Positions 46,991-59,164 of a stretch of DNA of 64,000 nt are shown piece after piece (positions within the stretch are counted from its first letter, which is position 1; every line of letters starts with the position of its first letter). The stretch is from NCBI GenBank assembly GCA_036936605.1, contig JAUPFV010000001.1, positions 169,966,643-170,030,642 of the forward strand. Direction: 5' to 3'. A program made the translations under genes and the position numbers. Origin of the DNA: Limnanthes douglasii subsp. nivea. Taxonomy: Eukaryota > Streptophyta > Magnoliopsida > Brassicales > Limnanthaceae. The notes below the pieces were generated by a model. The model made no database searches. It was not told where the DNA came from and worked only from the letters and a program-made list of their open reading frames with translations.

Positions 46991-48490
46991 AAAATTTTAG
47001 GTCTCTTGCTCATAAAGTATACTCGGTTCTAATAGGTAACATAAAGTATACTCGGTTGATAATTTTAGGCCTCTTGCTCATAAAGTATTAACTACATTGA
47101 TGTGCATTGTTCGTTCGCTAAAATTGGGAAATTTTAAATCCGCAAGTAAAGATACTTATATACAATCGTACTCCTAACCTCATTGATGGATGGGCGAGTT
47201 TGATATGGTATAAATACAACATCATGTATCATTCTATTATCCTTTGTCTTACTATCCTATGTAAGTTCTCTATTCTGGAAAAAGTTCATTAGTTGAGGTG
47301 TAAAGTCCACTCGTATTGTGTGGTGTGCAATCTATTAACCATATCTTATATTAGTTTACTTTTACTCATGATATGTGGTTACCACCAACTCTAAGATTCG
47401 GTTAATATTCCATGGGCCTTCCTATTATAGAGAAGCTTCGAATTTTCCTCCCTTCAGTAAGCATCATAATAAGTGTGCATGTTTTGGTGCGGTCATTGAT
47501 CAAGTCTGACATGAGAAAAACTAAATAATATTTGCTCTCCTCTCGTCTTCGCCTCTGCGGTATTGCACTGTGGGTCTTTTGAGCATTGGTTTAGATTATT
47601 GTGATCCCCAACGGTTTGATCAATGTAATCTTGTTCATGTTTCTCAATTAAGGTATTTTGGTTGTAAGGTCCTCTTTGATTTTGGTGGTGCTATAGAAAT
47701 ATATTGTGTTGGTTATCCTCTCGTTGATTTATTTTGGTGCTCTCGTCTATGACTTGCCCCACCACCCTTGCAATGTTGTTCTTTCATATCCCCCTATTCT
47801 TCATGAGAAGATGAATTATTCATCTCGACTGGTGATTGTCTTCCAAGCGCTTAAATCTTGTACATTTCACTACTCTATCTTATGCTTAAAGCTTTCGTCA
47901 ACATTCATTCATCTTTTGTTTTCCATTCTCGAACCTATCTATATGTAGACCCACTATATTTATATACCACGGTCCATGATGTTTTGCTCCATATATGAAC
48001 AACACATTTTTAAATTCAATACATCTTTTACACAAAAAAGAAAATAAAAATACACATGTTGTTTATCAAATGATTTAAAATAACATTTTCATTCTACGAT
48101 ATATTTATCAACTACTATAACGTTTATTAAATTCTTTGATTCAATCAAAATAATGTTTAAACACTTCCTAATTTAATTATTATATTAATATTTTTTAATA
48201 AACAACAATTAAAACTATTTTTTTATTTTCTTAAATAATGTTTTTACAGATGTTGTAAATTTAAAGGCATAACCCTTTATCGTGTGTATCAAACAACTGT
48301 ACGTCACTAGAATTTTTGAGCTGTAATATGAGCTATGATCCCATCAAAGTTACTTGATATTAAAGAGAAAACTCATGTCCCTTTTAGTAAAAGCATAGCA
48401 GATTTCAGCAATTAGGGTTGGAGCTACTTCACATTCGTCGAGGGTAGAAGACGAGTATCGTGAAATTCAGTTGCATAATTGAGATGTTTT
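46991..48490. other. Unassigned 1.5 kb right of the LINE relic
   Basis: No family recognised. At 46990-47090 a CATAAAGTATACTCGGTT word is repeated (a roughly 45-bp tandem copy). Short frames at 47570-47948 (+) are conserved in copy 2 only by position and not as intact frames, so they are not called genes. If the LINE is complete its missing front belongs here. Confidence 0.4.
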
Positions 48491-49340
48491 TGAATTAAAA
48501 TATATGAATCGAGATATGATATTTGATATTGTTGATGAGAATATTGAGATTGCATGACATATCCATCATCTCTGAGATAACAAGCTAGACTCGCGTGGCC
48601 AAATTTTCCACAAACTTGGCAGATTAGCCTCCTTGGACTATATCTACTTCCCATGTTCCTATAAGTATAGTTTCATCTTCCTTGATAATTTATTGACTTT
48701 CTTATGTAACCACGGTATCTAGGATAGGTATTTTTGTCTTCTTACAAATTCATTGTTGGTTTGTGGCTGTCTATGACCTTTGGTGTTGTTGTTGATGGTA
48801 GAAGTTAGGTTTAGACTGACCATAGAATTTCGTAGACTTGAGAGTTGCTCTAATATGCTCTCAAAATTGAAGGGAGACGTTTGAAGGTCTACCAAACTAA
48901 GATCTTTCATGTCAGCCAGACCTACAAATACAAGTGTATAGCTTGAGTCTAAGCGATCAAGCACCAGTGAGAATAAGTCATCAATAACTACTAGAATAAC
49001 AACTACAACTTAGTTGTATGAGATATTTTTCATCTTATATAGGTAATTTTCCATATTAAGCTCTTCTTTCATGGTTGTGTGAAATTCTCCTTTAGAGTAT
49101 AATATTTTGGCTCTTTGTAAGTTAGAAATATTAGTTACTGCTTCCTAGAGTTCCCTTGAGGACTAATACTCAAATATATGTTCAACTATTTAAGGAGTGA
49201 TGATAGTAAACTACCACCCAAGCATGAGTTTTCCTTAGATTTATAGTCTTCATATGTCGTACTTTCAGTAATACTACCAGTACAGTCAGATATTACCTTA
49301 GGAGGACATTGTGTGACACCTGAAATGTGACCAAACAAAA
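48424..49340 (-). pseudogene. Ty1/copia gag relic (block A, copy 2)
   Basis: Second copy of the relic at 57-960. Zinc knuckle CQVCGKFGHASLAC at 48594-48640 (CX2CX4HX4C kept) and capsid pieces at 48719-48964 (VFVGLADMKDLSLVDL). Same broken layout as copy 1, with a few private substitutions. Confidence 0.75.
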
Positions 49341-52300
49341 TTTATTTGGATGATAAGAGCTATCATAGCCGTCCATAGAAAATATGTTGGTACCATCCTA
49401 TTTGAGAATTTTGTTAGTGTTACTTATTTGAGTAATTTGTGTTTTGTTACCTATGTTATTATTCATGTAGTTTGCGATCAGAGACTGGTGACTCTGAATA
49501 CAAAGAAGGGGATTTGACGTTAACCATATGTGGCCTCTAATACCGAGTTAAAACTTATCAAGAAAATAAAATTAGTAGTGAAATATGTTTTTTGTATTAT
49601 TTTTCTCGGATAATTTTTTATAATGAATGGTACCATAAATATAACTATATGTTTACTATTATTATGTACAATAAGAATATTATAAGACGTTGTATAAAAT
49701 CATATGTGGATAAATTGTAACGTTTAATAACTGAATAGGCCAGACTTAGGTTTGAGATAATAACCAGATCTTTGCATATATGATCAAAAGGTTTGGCCTA
49801 ATCTAGGATTCCTCCATTGCAATTAAGCCTTTAAGTATTTGGGTTAGCTGCATTTCGATCTTGAATTCTCCCACCTGTTGGATTCTTTTCTAATCATCTT
49901 TTTTCACTCCATCCAAATCAATATCTTTTTTTTATACAAAACTCTTCGTGGGTTCATTTTCGTTTTTTATTCTATCACTCATAAAGCTTGAATAAATTCA
50001 TCCAAAACCTTAAAACATAAATCAAGAATAATACTAAGTATAATATATGTTATCTAAAATTGGTTTGCAACAAAATCTTAAGGTCAGTATGGTGGTTGTG
50101 TCTTGAGATTATAAAGAGTTTTCATTTTACCAGTTAGTGTATAGACTTTGATTTCTCTACCCTCTTGCACATATTCAAAATTAATTTATCTGACCTATCG
50201 ACACTATACATCAATGGAGGTACCAAATACCATAAGATCACCCTAGTTTAGTGATGCTCAATCTGGTCCATGCGCACCACAATCAAAAAAATTATCATTC
50301 CCATATATTTTGGTCAATATATCATGTATTTTTACGCTTTTTGTATGTTTTTGTGGTTGTAACTTTCCACATAATAGTAAACCAGATTCAGGACTGATCT
50401 ATTCAAATGCATGCTCCCCTTTTTCATTAGATTGATATCAAACAAATCATGAATAGAACTACAATCTCAATATCAACATTTATATGTAAATGAAGAGGAT
50501 TTTAGAATATGAAAAACAATAGGATTTCGGGAAGAAATAATAGAAATGATTTCTGATTTTGATGAAGGTTGATTTAGATTTGTTTTAAGGTCTACATAGA
50601 ATACATGGGTTTCTCTAATAATTGGTGGGATGCGCTAAAATTACATATATTTATTTTTTACATCGACAAATTCTTCACCAAACATTTACAAACATATAAA
50701 AAGTTAATCCACTAGAAAAAATTCACAATTAAATGTTTAATATGTTAGAAAACTACTATAATAACCGATATGAATTTGATTTTATATATTAAAATAGGTT
50801 CCTTGCAAATTTATGTTATATACCCGTTGTTATTAATAATCGATTAGTAACATATTAAATGTAGGGTTGCAAAAGGTTGTTTCTTCGGTAATGATGGTGC
50901 TTCACTATTTTAAGTTGGTCCAATCGTTGGCTGCTCATTTTTTAGCGCATGATCCAACCAAGGTTCTAAACATTTTGCTCTCTTCAATATTAGCTCGAAG
51001 TATTTTATGTTTCACTAACGTAATTATCACTTTTAGTTTTGACTTGAGGACCATTGAATGGAGTTCTCTCTTCCTTCTTTGTGAGACAATTTGAAAGAAT
51101 GTTCTGTAACTTCAATTGTTTTCGACAGACGGTCCATCGGTATCCAAAGACTTTGTCTTCCCCTTCCACATCATCCACGATCTACAAAACATACTTTACT
51201 TTGAGGTTCGATGATTAATTGTTCATGCAATAAAACAAATTACTTTGTTCCTCTTTTAATTGTTGAGCAAGTCGCATAATTTCAGTACGAGGAACTACAC
51301 AAGCTTTTGATGCCAAATATTGTCCATCGACATCCTTCATCTCTAACTTCCCGGCACATTAAATTTCTCTCTAAAATTTGACATCAACTAGTTTGAGCTT
51401 CTATTTTTCTCTTGTTTCTTAAGAAAAAAAACTTTATTCCCACAGATATTATCAATTGATATGAAAAAAAACTAAGTTTGATTTGAAACCTAAAATAATA
51501 TATAAAAAGATTATAAGAATGGATATATAATACTAGTCATTTGTTTATTTATTTTTAAAAACTCACTTGATGATTATTCATATTAAGATAATGTAAAATT
51601 GTTGATCTCTAATGTGTGGTTAAAATTAATTAATTTATTTAATGTTGTGTTTATAGTTTTATTAATATCAGAAAAACAACATACACTATAAAATTATTAA
51701 TGATATTAGTTTTTAGAAAATAAAAAAAATTAACAATATAAATATATTTAAAAATAATTAAATTATATAACATATTATTACAATAACAAAGTAATTTTTA
51801 GAATCTAAATTGTATCTAGAAATTATTTAAAATAATTGGAAAAATAATTAAAATAAAATTTAGATCTGATAAAAGTTGAAAACAAATTTTTGTTTTAGAA
51901 TGTTATCTATTTGTCAATGGGTGAAGCTATTTCCTCCAACAGATTTTTTATTTTCTTCATATTTAAAAAAGACTCGACTTTGTTATTTATTCAATAAAGG
52001 AAATTATTAATTTACCTTTTTTTTAAAATTTTACTCCAAAGACTCATATTTACCTTCTTCTCGAGGAACCACCCAAACACCACATCTACGTTTTTTCAGA
52101 AACCTTAGATCCAGCATATTTACTTCAACCCATAAACTATAATCCTATTAATATAAATACACAGCTATCAGCTCTTTTAACAGAGAAAAAAACATAGCCA
52201 CCACTTTTGATTGAAGCAATCTATCAAAGGTAAAATTCTCTCGTAAATCCATTTTTTAATCTATCAGTTGGAAAGAGTTTTAGGAAGTCGTTTGTACTCT

Positions 52301-53060
52301 GCAGAAAAATTTGCACTTCCAAGAACTCTATTTCTATAAAAAAATTATTTTATTTTATTTCCAGTATATTGTGTTCCATGAACATATTTCTGGGTTTTTT
52401 TAGTATCAAATTACTTTTATAGAACTTTGGAAATCTATTTTTGATTTGTTTATTTAAAAACAGATTAACTTGTTTTTTTATTCATGACTCTCTGATTTTT
52501 GTTTGTTTCCATTTTTACAATATTAAATTATCTTGTTTGTTGATTGAGTGATTTTTTGAGGTGTTAGATCTTTGGTTTGGGGGTGTTTCTTGTCTATGTT
52601 TAATTTTTTAGAAATTTGAGTTTTTTTTTTTAGTTTTTAAGGTTTAATTTTAGAAGTCAAATGATTTATGTTGGATATAATTTGACTTAATGATGTGTTT
52701 GTTGGAATAATGGTTAGTGTGTAGTGACATCAAAATATAAATTAGAAAATAAATTAAGAACAAAAAGGTAAAAGCAAGTTTTAAGTATTTTTTTTCTATA
52801 AATTTGAGATAGAAGAAATAATAAATCTCATGGGGAAATAGCTTCACCCTTTGTCAATTCTTACCGTGGAGTTTGATGTTTTTGTTTGAATGTTTAATAC
52901 ATAAATATTAATTTTATTAATTTCTGTTAAATACGACAATAAAATTTCAAATAACTAATAAATTTACTCATGGAGTTAATTTTAAGAAAATATTGTTGAT
53001 GTAAAAAAAAATTTAAAATGTGAATAATGAATAGAAAAACTTGGAAACTATAAAATTAAA
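48491..53060. repeat. Block A, copy 2
   Basis: Colinear with 112-4671. It ends abruptly at 53060, where sequence identical in type to the MULE right end (38735 onward) begins; the shared AAAACTC/AAAACTCC at the joint is short microhomology. 49560-51910 is AT-rich without genes. Confidence 0.9.
51911..52857. mobile_element. Inverted-repeat element with promoter-like DNA, copy 2
   Basis: Counterpart of 3537-4480. The ends contain GGGTGAAGCTATTTCC and its exact reverse complement. It keeps the TATAAATA box at 52152-52159 and the CTATCAAAG|GTAAAA donor at 52230. Confidence 0.6.
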
Positions 53061-53523
53061 ACTCCAAAATCTAACCTAAAACAGCAAATCAGCCACACCA
53101 ACTCTACCTTAGCATCAATATACAACTAAAAATAACTAAATAAACATGCTTCGCCTATTCTAACAACCAATGTATATCAAATCTTCAAAACTTAAGAAAA
53201 CTAAATATAACAAAAAACTATATTTAAGAGTATAAACTTACTCTTTTCCTTTTCCCATTGTTGTTCCTGGCAGTATGGATCTACTCGAGTTCTTGAAATT
53301 TGAATTTGGGGCTGATTTTGGAAGATTGTAGTAGTAGAGAAATGAGAGGAAAAGTTGGGGCTGGTTTTGATTTGTTTTTGTTTTGGGGATGGTTAGTGAA
53401 TAGGGTTAGGACTTAGTAAAAACGAAAGGGTGGTTTTCGTATAAAATTGGGGCTACTTAAAATATGTGTGGGTATGGTTAAAATTGGGACTGCTTATCCA
53501 AATAGACCATAATTTAGCCAAAC
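53060..53523. repeat. Truncated MULE right end
   Basis: Copy of 38735-39209 without the rest of the MULE; ends ATAATTTAGCCAAAC. It marks the start of the duplicated unit. Confidence 0.85.
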
Positions 53524-53914
53524 ACATATTTTTATTGTTATTCCAGAAAAATATGTAATTAGTAATTTTACTAGATTGTGCTGGTATATAAAATTAAGAT
53601 AAAAAATAGAAACAAAATACAAAATAAATTTCACATCACATGTGTTGTTGTCCTACCGATTTTAACCTGTTCTATTATAAGTAATTGTAAGATGGCTTTA
53701 TACTAATATTAATATAATTGTTTTATCCGTATACATAAAATTGAGTATCGTTATATTTGATGGAATTTTTTTATCCAATAAAAATAACCATCATATAATT
53801 ATCAATCTTTTTTAACAATTCAAATTTCAGAAATATTGGAAAAATGCTCATAAAGTTAAAAAAATGTCTCATATTATTTTTATTTTAACTATGTGAATGT
53901 CTGATGCTACAATT

Positions 53915-54409
53915 TGTAGAATATAGTGTTTCGTTTCCGGATAATCTCTAAAGTCTTGTAAACAATTTCTTATTGAAATATTTTTGGGGTTCTCCAAAAA
54001 TTTCAATTGGATAAAATCAGAGATATATATTTTGAACAGAGAGGATGAAAATGATATAATATCCTTTTCAACAGAACCCATATTTATAAATTCGACCAAC
54101 CAAAAAACAGTTTGGAAGTTAGGGCAGTTAGGGTCTCTAAACTGGTTTTGTAATAAAACGGCTGAAATTTAAAATTTGAATAAAACGGTCAAATTTTTAA
54201 TTTCAAAATTCTGTTGACTTGCAACAATAGCCGATTTAACCAAAATAAAAAATTTCCAAGCTCGACCCGAGCCACGGGCTCCACCCCTTGACCCCGCTAA
54301 TAATGATATAATCTAACAAGCGTGCACTCCGCACTCTACGACTTGTTTGATAATATATCATGATTAAATTGGTCGACTAGTCGATCCAATTAAACTAAAA
54401 TAAATAACA
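53915..54409 (-). repeat. Copia 3' LTR
   Basis: 495 bp. I count about 25 differences from the 5' LTR (roughly 5 percent), clustered partly in the GCTCGACCC...CCCGCTAA segment. A TATAAATA box on the minus strand lies at about 54080-54090. Confidence 0.95.
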
Positions 54410-54940
54410 ATCTTCCCCAATTTTAGTGTAATTCATGATCTACTAAACACAATCATATCAAATATCAAATTTATGCATAAATGAAATATCGTAACGATTG
54501 AATTTCACATTAGTATATTACACATTCCAAATATTCGAATATTAAGGTATCACTAAGGATTGAACCTTTACTATTCATAATGAATACATGAAGATAATAT
54601 ACACATAAATTTACATTCTCACTTGTTCTTACTTGACACTATATTTTACTAGCCTTGTGTCCTTATCCTTCTTAAGCATATCAAAGCCAAGTCCTAGCTT
54701 CTTGAAGCGGCTAAACTTCATGCTCAAATAGGTAGTTCTTTTCATCTTGTACCTGCATATGCAATTTTTCAAAAGAGCTATTAAGAAGATAATCTTCAAC
54801 CTTCACAACTTGCAGTTCTGAACACATACCTTGGGATGATATACAAATGTGTTCCAATATCTTGATGTTAAGCTTTCCACATTGAATTCAACACCTAATG
54901 TCATATTAGATGGGAATTGGGTATCTCAACATGAGAGATT
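54410..54940 (-). other. Copia 3' untranslated region
   Basis: Between RNase H stop and 3' LTR; ends with the polypurine-like tract. No further ORF. Confidence 0.7.
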
Positions 54941-55900
54941 TCAAATGGACTCCAATCCCATCCCAATAGCCGATTTGTGCACAAGATCTCTATTTAACCC
55001 CTTGGTTGAATGATCGGCTAAGTTATATTGAGTTCTCACAAACTCTACTGAAATAACATCATGCGTGATACGCTCACGAATCATACTGTGTCTAACACCT
55101 AAGTGTCTAGATCTGCCTTTGTTAACTTGTCTATAAACATTGGCCAAGGCAGCCTCACTATCACATCTGATAGATATAGGTGATATCGGTTTGGGCCACA
55201 ACGGAATTTCATACATTAAATTTCTTAGCCACTCAGCTTCTTTACCCGCTGCTGCTAATGCCACAAACTCTGATTCCATTGTTGAATCAGTAATACAAGT
55301 TTGTTTCTTAGACGCCCAAGAGATAGCACCTCCCCCAAGTAGAAATACCCATCCACTTGTGGAAGAATGATCTTCCATATTGGAAATATAACTTACGTCT
55401 GAATATCCTTCAAGTACAGAAGGAAATCCGGTATAAGTTAAACCATAATTCACGGTTCCTTTCAAATACTTGAATACTCGATTTAAAGCTTGCCAATGAT
55501 GCGAACTAGGATTGCTAGTATACCTACTAATTTTTCCAACAACAAAGGCAATATTCGGCCTAGTGCTAGTCATGGCATACACAAGACACCCGATGGCTCT
55601 CGAGTATTCAAGTTGAGATATAGCAATACCTTTATTAGGTAAAAGCTTAAGACTAGGATCTATAGGTGTGCTTACCGGAGAACAATCTTTAAAATTAAAT
55701 TTATTTAATAGCTTCTCAATATAGTGAGATTGAGAAATCGATATACTATTGTTCTTTCCCTTGATTCTTATACCAAGAATCATTTCAGCTTCCCCCAAAT
55801 CCTTCATCTCAAAGTTAGATGATAAAAAATTCTTCGTTACATTAACCTGATTTTGGTCAGTACCAAAAATCAACATATCATCCACATATAGATAAATCAT
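54941..55900 (-). pseudogene. Copia RT C-terminal part and RNase H
   Basis: Open frame of 319 residues on the minus strand. Starts at the RT active site ([14 protein letters not shown]), continues [17 protein letters not shown] and [13 protein letters not shown], and through [16 protein letters not shown] to RNase H. RNase H acidic residues: Asp in GYSDVSY, Glu in [10 protein letters not shown] and Asp in IRCDSEAAL are all kept; ends with [15 protein letters not shown]. The frame is cut from the front of RT by a TGA replacing Gly just before [10 protein letters not shown] (at about 55901-55903). Confidence 0.9.
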
Positions 55901-55903
55901 AAC

Positions 55904-57115
55904 TCATTTACCAGAATTATCAAATTTGCTATATACACACTTGTCTGCTTGGTTAAGAATAAATCCATTAGACAATATCACATTATCAAATTTTTTATGC
56001 CAATCTTTTGGTGCTTGTTTCAAACCATACAAAGACTTTTTCAACTTGCATACCTTGTTTTCACAACCAGGCATCACAAACCCTTCCGGTTGTTTCATAT
56101 AAATCTCCTCATCCAAATCACCATTCAAGAATGCTGTTTTAACACCCATTTGATGAATTACAATATTGCATACATATGCAAGTGCAATCAACAATCTAAT
56201 AGTGGAAATCCTAGCAACCAGAGCATAAGTATCAAAGAAGTCAATTCCTTCTCTTTGTCTAAATCCCCGGATAACCAATCTAGCTTTATACCTTTCAATA
56301 GTACCATCTACTTTCATTTTTCGTTTAAATATCCATCTATTTCCCAATGATTTGCACCCAGGAGGTAAATCAGCCAACTCCCATGTATTATTATGCATGA
56401 TAGACTCTATTTCATCATGGATAGTTTCTTTCCCGAATGCAGCATCCCTTGATGCCATAACATCACTAAAAGTCCTTGGATCATCTTCAATAACAAAACA
56501 GTATTGATATTGATAGTCAATCTTATCTCTTGACCCTTCAACTAAATATAGTTGAAAATCAGATCCGTACGACTTAGCTTTTCTGGCTCTAGTACTTCTC
56601 CTTGGTTCAGAAGGTCGAGGTACACAATTGGTACCACTTGATATATTTTCAATTTCACTTGAGTTCCTATTCAAAGAGTTTTGAATCAAATCTCTAGGTC
56701 TAGGTATAGAAGTAAATCTCTCTTCATCAAATATTGCATCTCTTGACTCGATAACTGTGTTCACCGACACATAGTCATTAGATTCTAACACATATAACCT
56801 ATATGCAATGGAATGCGCAGCATACCCAATGAAGATACAATCTATACCTCTTTCACCCAAATTTTTCCTTTTAGGTTCAGTAAGTCTTACAACTGCTCTA
56901 CAACCCCAAACTCTCAGATAATTTAGTGTTGGAGGCTTCTTAAACCAAAGCTCATACGGGGTCATCTTATTCCTTTTATTAGGAACACGATTCAATAAAT
57001 AACAGGCTGTTAACATAGCCTCACCCCAAAATCCTTCACTCAAACCCGAATAGGACAACATGGAATTAACCATTTCTTTCAAAGTCTTATTCTTCCTTTC
57101 AGCTATACCATTTTG
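55904..57115 (-). pseudogene. Copia integrase C-terminus and RT front part
   Basis: Open frame to 57082, and in the same register to a TAA at 57113-57115. It begins with the integrase Glu block (ERKNKTLKEMVNSML), then GFWGEAMLTACYLLNRVP and LRVWGCRAVVRL, the usual integrase tail. After a variable Ser/Arg-rich stretch the RT front follows: NNTWELADLPPGCKSLGNRW, RYKARLVIRGFRQREGIDF, HQMGVKTAFLNGDLDEEIYM and KLKKSLYGLKQAPKDWHKKF. One nonsense before it and one after it. Confidence 0.92.
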
Positions 57116-58380
57116 TTATGGTGTATAAGGAGCCGTGGTTTGATGAATTATACCCGTAGACTGAAAATATATAGGATCATAATATTCACCTCCTCTATCC
57201 GTACGTAGATTTTTAATCAAATCATTCTTATGTAGCTCAACTTCTTCCTTATAGATTTTAAACTTATCAAGAGCTTCATTTTTAGCATGCAACAAATAAA
57301 TGTAGCAATATCTAGATGCATCATCAATAAAAGTAATAACATACTTTTTATTTCCTAATGAAGGTGTAGCATGGAAATCACATAAATCACTATGTACTAG
57401 TTCCAATATTTTAGAAACTCGGTTAACATTATTGAAAGGTTTTCTAGTTATCTTAGTTAACATGCAAGTTTTACATTTTTCATTATTTGCATCAACAGGA
57501 GGAATAAGGCTCATTTTAGACATGTCTTTTATTCTTTCATAATAAACATGTCCTAATCTAGCATGCCATAATTCTGTTTTACTTATATTTCTACACACAC
57601 TAGTAGAAGTCATGCAAATAGAATCATTTTCGAACGAAACATTAATATTTAACATTAACATACCATTACATAAATATCTGAATCTCATAAATACACCATG
57701 TTTTGACAATACATATTTTCCACTTTCGTACACTTGTTTGAAACCACAATTGTTTAAAACAACACCAGACAAAAGATTCTTTCGAATCCCAGGAACATAC
57801 AATACATTGTTCAATAATATGTACTTTCCATAAGTAAATAGTAATTTAACATTTCCTAGTCCTTTGATTGGTTCGGTAGCAACATTTCCCATCTTAAGTG
57901 AAGGTCCATCTTCAATCGGTTGAAAATTACTAAACCATCGAAGATCTTTACATACATGACTTGTTGCTCCCGAATCAACCCACCAAGCAACATCATCATC
58001 CTGCACATAAAATGCTTCAGATATTAGAGATATATAATTTTGACCAGAATTAGAATTGTGAAATAAAATATGACCTTGTTGCTTTTCAGGATCCTTAGAT
58101 CCACTTGAACCAGCATTGTTTCCACTTGAACCAGCATTGTTCCCACTTGGACCAACATTATTTTTTCCTTTTCCAACTCGACAATCCCTTCTAAAGTGAC
58201 CAGGTTTGCCACATTTCCAGCATGCTATTTTAGGCTTTTTGCTGTTAAAATTATTGTTTTTGTTGTTTCCTTTAAACTTTCGTTTATTCCCCTTATCTGT
58301 ATTTCCATTCTTAAAGAATCCGCTGCTTTCAGCCATATTTACAGATGAGTTTCCCACTTGGTTTTTACCCTTCGGATTAC
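57113..58380 (-). pseudogene. Copia gag C-terminus, protease and integrase core
   Basis: Open frame to about 58357. Zinc knuckle CWKCGKPGHFRRDC; a three-fold NVGPSGNNAGSSG-type repeat; protease WWVDSGATSHVC with the intact DSG; integrase zinc finger HARLGH...CKTC; and catalytic HSDLCDF (first Asp) and RTDRGGEYY (second Asp). The frame stops at PYTP followed by TAA where a CAA (Gln) is expected (57113-57115), a single C-to-T change, before the Glu block. Confidence 0.92.
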
Positions 58381-58624
58381 TTAATTCATCTTAATCCCTT
58401 AGAGACTCTTCAATCATTCTCCCACTTGTTGCGCATCCTCATTTGTTCCAATATTTCATTCTCAGTGATCTCTGGCCATGGGGTACTCAAGACATACACA
58501 ACCTTGAGTGTAGTCAACAGAAAATGCATCTTTTCTGCCATCGTCTGAAATCATTTCCTTCGAACTTGTCCAACTTAGCGAATTTACTTGTCATCTACTT
58601 CGTAGATTCTCCTCCGTTCGCCAT
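58381..58624 (-). pseudogene. Copia gag N-terminus with internal deletion
   Basis: ATG at 58624 (MANGGESTK), then TAG, then FAKLDKFEGNDFRRWQKKMH and ILEQMRMRNKWEND, the start of a UBN2 gag. At about 58414 this jumps directly into the end of the capsid (IEESLRD, out of frame), so most of the capsid (roughly 140 residues by comparison with the family) is deleted. Another TAA follows in IEESLRD-stop-DELSNPKG. Confidence 0.85.
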
Positions 58625-58663
58625 CTCTATCTTCATCAACAAGACCAGAATATTTCAATAAAT

Positions 58664-59159
58664 TGTAGAATATAGTGTTTCGTTTCCGGATAATCTCTGA
58701 AGTCTTGTAAACAATTTCTTATTGAAATATTTTTGGGGTTCTCCAAAAATTTCAATCGGATAAAATCAGAGATATATATTTTGAACAGAGAGGATGAAAA
58801 TGATATGATATCCTTTTCAACAGAACTCATATTTATAAATTCGACCAACCAAAAAACAGTGTGGAAGTTAGGGCAGTTAGGGTCTCTAAACTGGTTTTGT
58901 AATAAAACGACTGAAATTTAAAATTTGAATAAAAGGGTCAAATTTTCAATTTCAAAATTTTGTTGACTTGCAACAATAGCTGATTTAACCAAAAAAAAAA
59001 ATTTCCAAGCTCGACCCCATCCAGGGGCTCCGTCCCGTGGATCCCGCTAATCATGATATAATCTAACAAGCATGCACTCCGCACTCTACGACTTGTTTGA
59101 TAATATATCATGATTAAATTGGTTGACTAGTCGATCCTATTACACTAAAATAAATAACA
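58664..59159 (-). repeat. Copia 5' LTR
   Basis: 496 bp. Only 39 bp separate it from the gag ATG, and the sequence just after it on the minus strand (ATTTATTGAAATATTC) does not resemble the initiator-Met primer-binding site. Confidence 0.95.
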
Positions 59160-59164
59160 CAATT

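Larger units (their letters stand above)
38735..48490. repeat. Block B, copy 1 of a large tandem duplication
   Basis: Colinear with 53060-64000, apart from a copia insertion, a 4.9-kb loss and a local rearrangement in copy 2. Matching junctions: 38735 with 53060, 39603 with 53914, 39604 with 59165, 40818 with about 60402, 45703 with 60402, 45096 with 60887, and 48112 with 64000. Together with block A2 (48491-53060) it forms a unit of 14.3 kb repeated head to tail. Confidence 0.9.
53910..59164 (-). mobile_element. Ty1/copia LTR retrotransposon with two LTRs and 5-bp target duplication
   Basis: The element is 53915-59159 (5245 bp), minus strand, flanked by CAATT at 53910-53914 and 59160-59164. 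LTRs are 53915-54409 and 58664-59159, TG...CA. Order in sense direction: 5' LTR, gag, protease, integrase, RT, RNase H, a purine-rich TTGGGGAAGAT tract, 3' LTR. Block B copy 1 holds the empty site at 39599-39603. The coding part has one in-frame TAG early in gag, a large gag deletion and two later nonsense codons in pol, so it is not autonomous now. Confidence 0.97.

Noticed and set aside
47570..47948. Possible host gene in two plus-strand frames
   Set aside because: The frames are not kept in the second copy (63470-63850), end at random points, and show no recognisable domain.
55140..56350. Plus-strand frames of 76 and 133 codons over copia RT
   Set aside because: Antisense to an RT frame with all conserved motifs.
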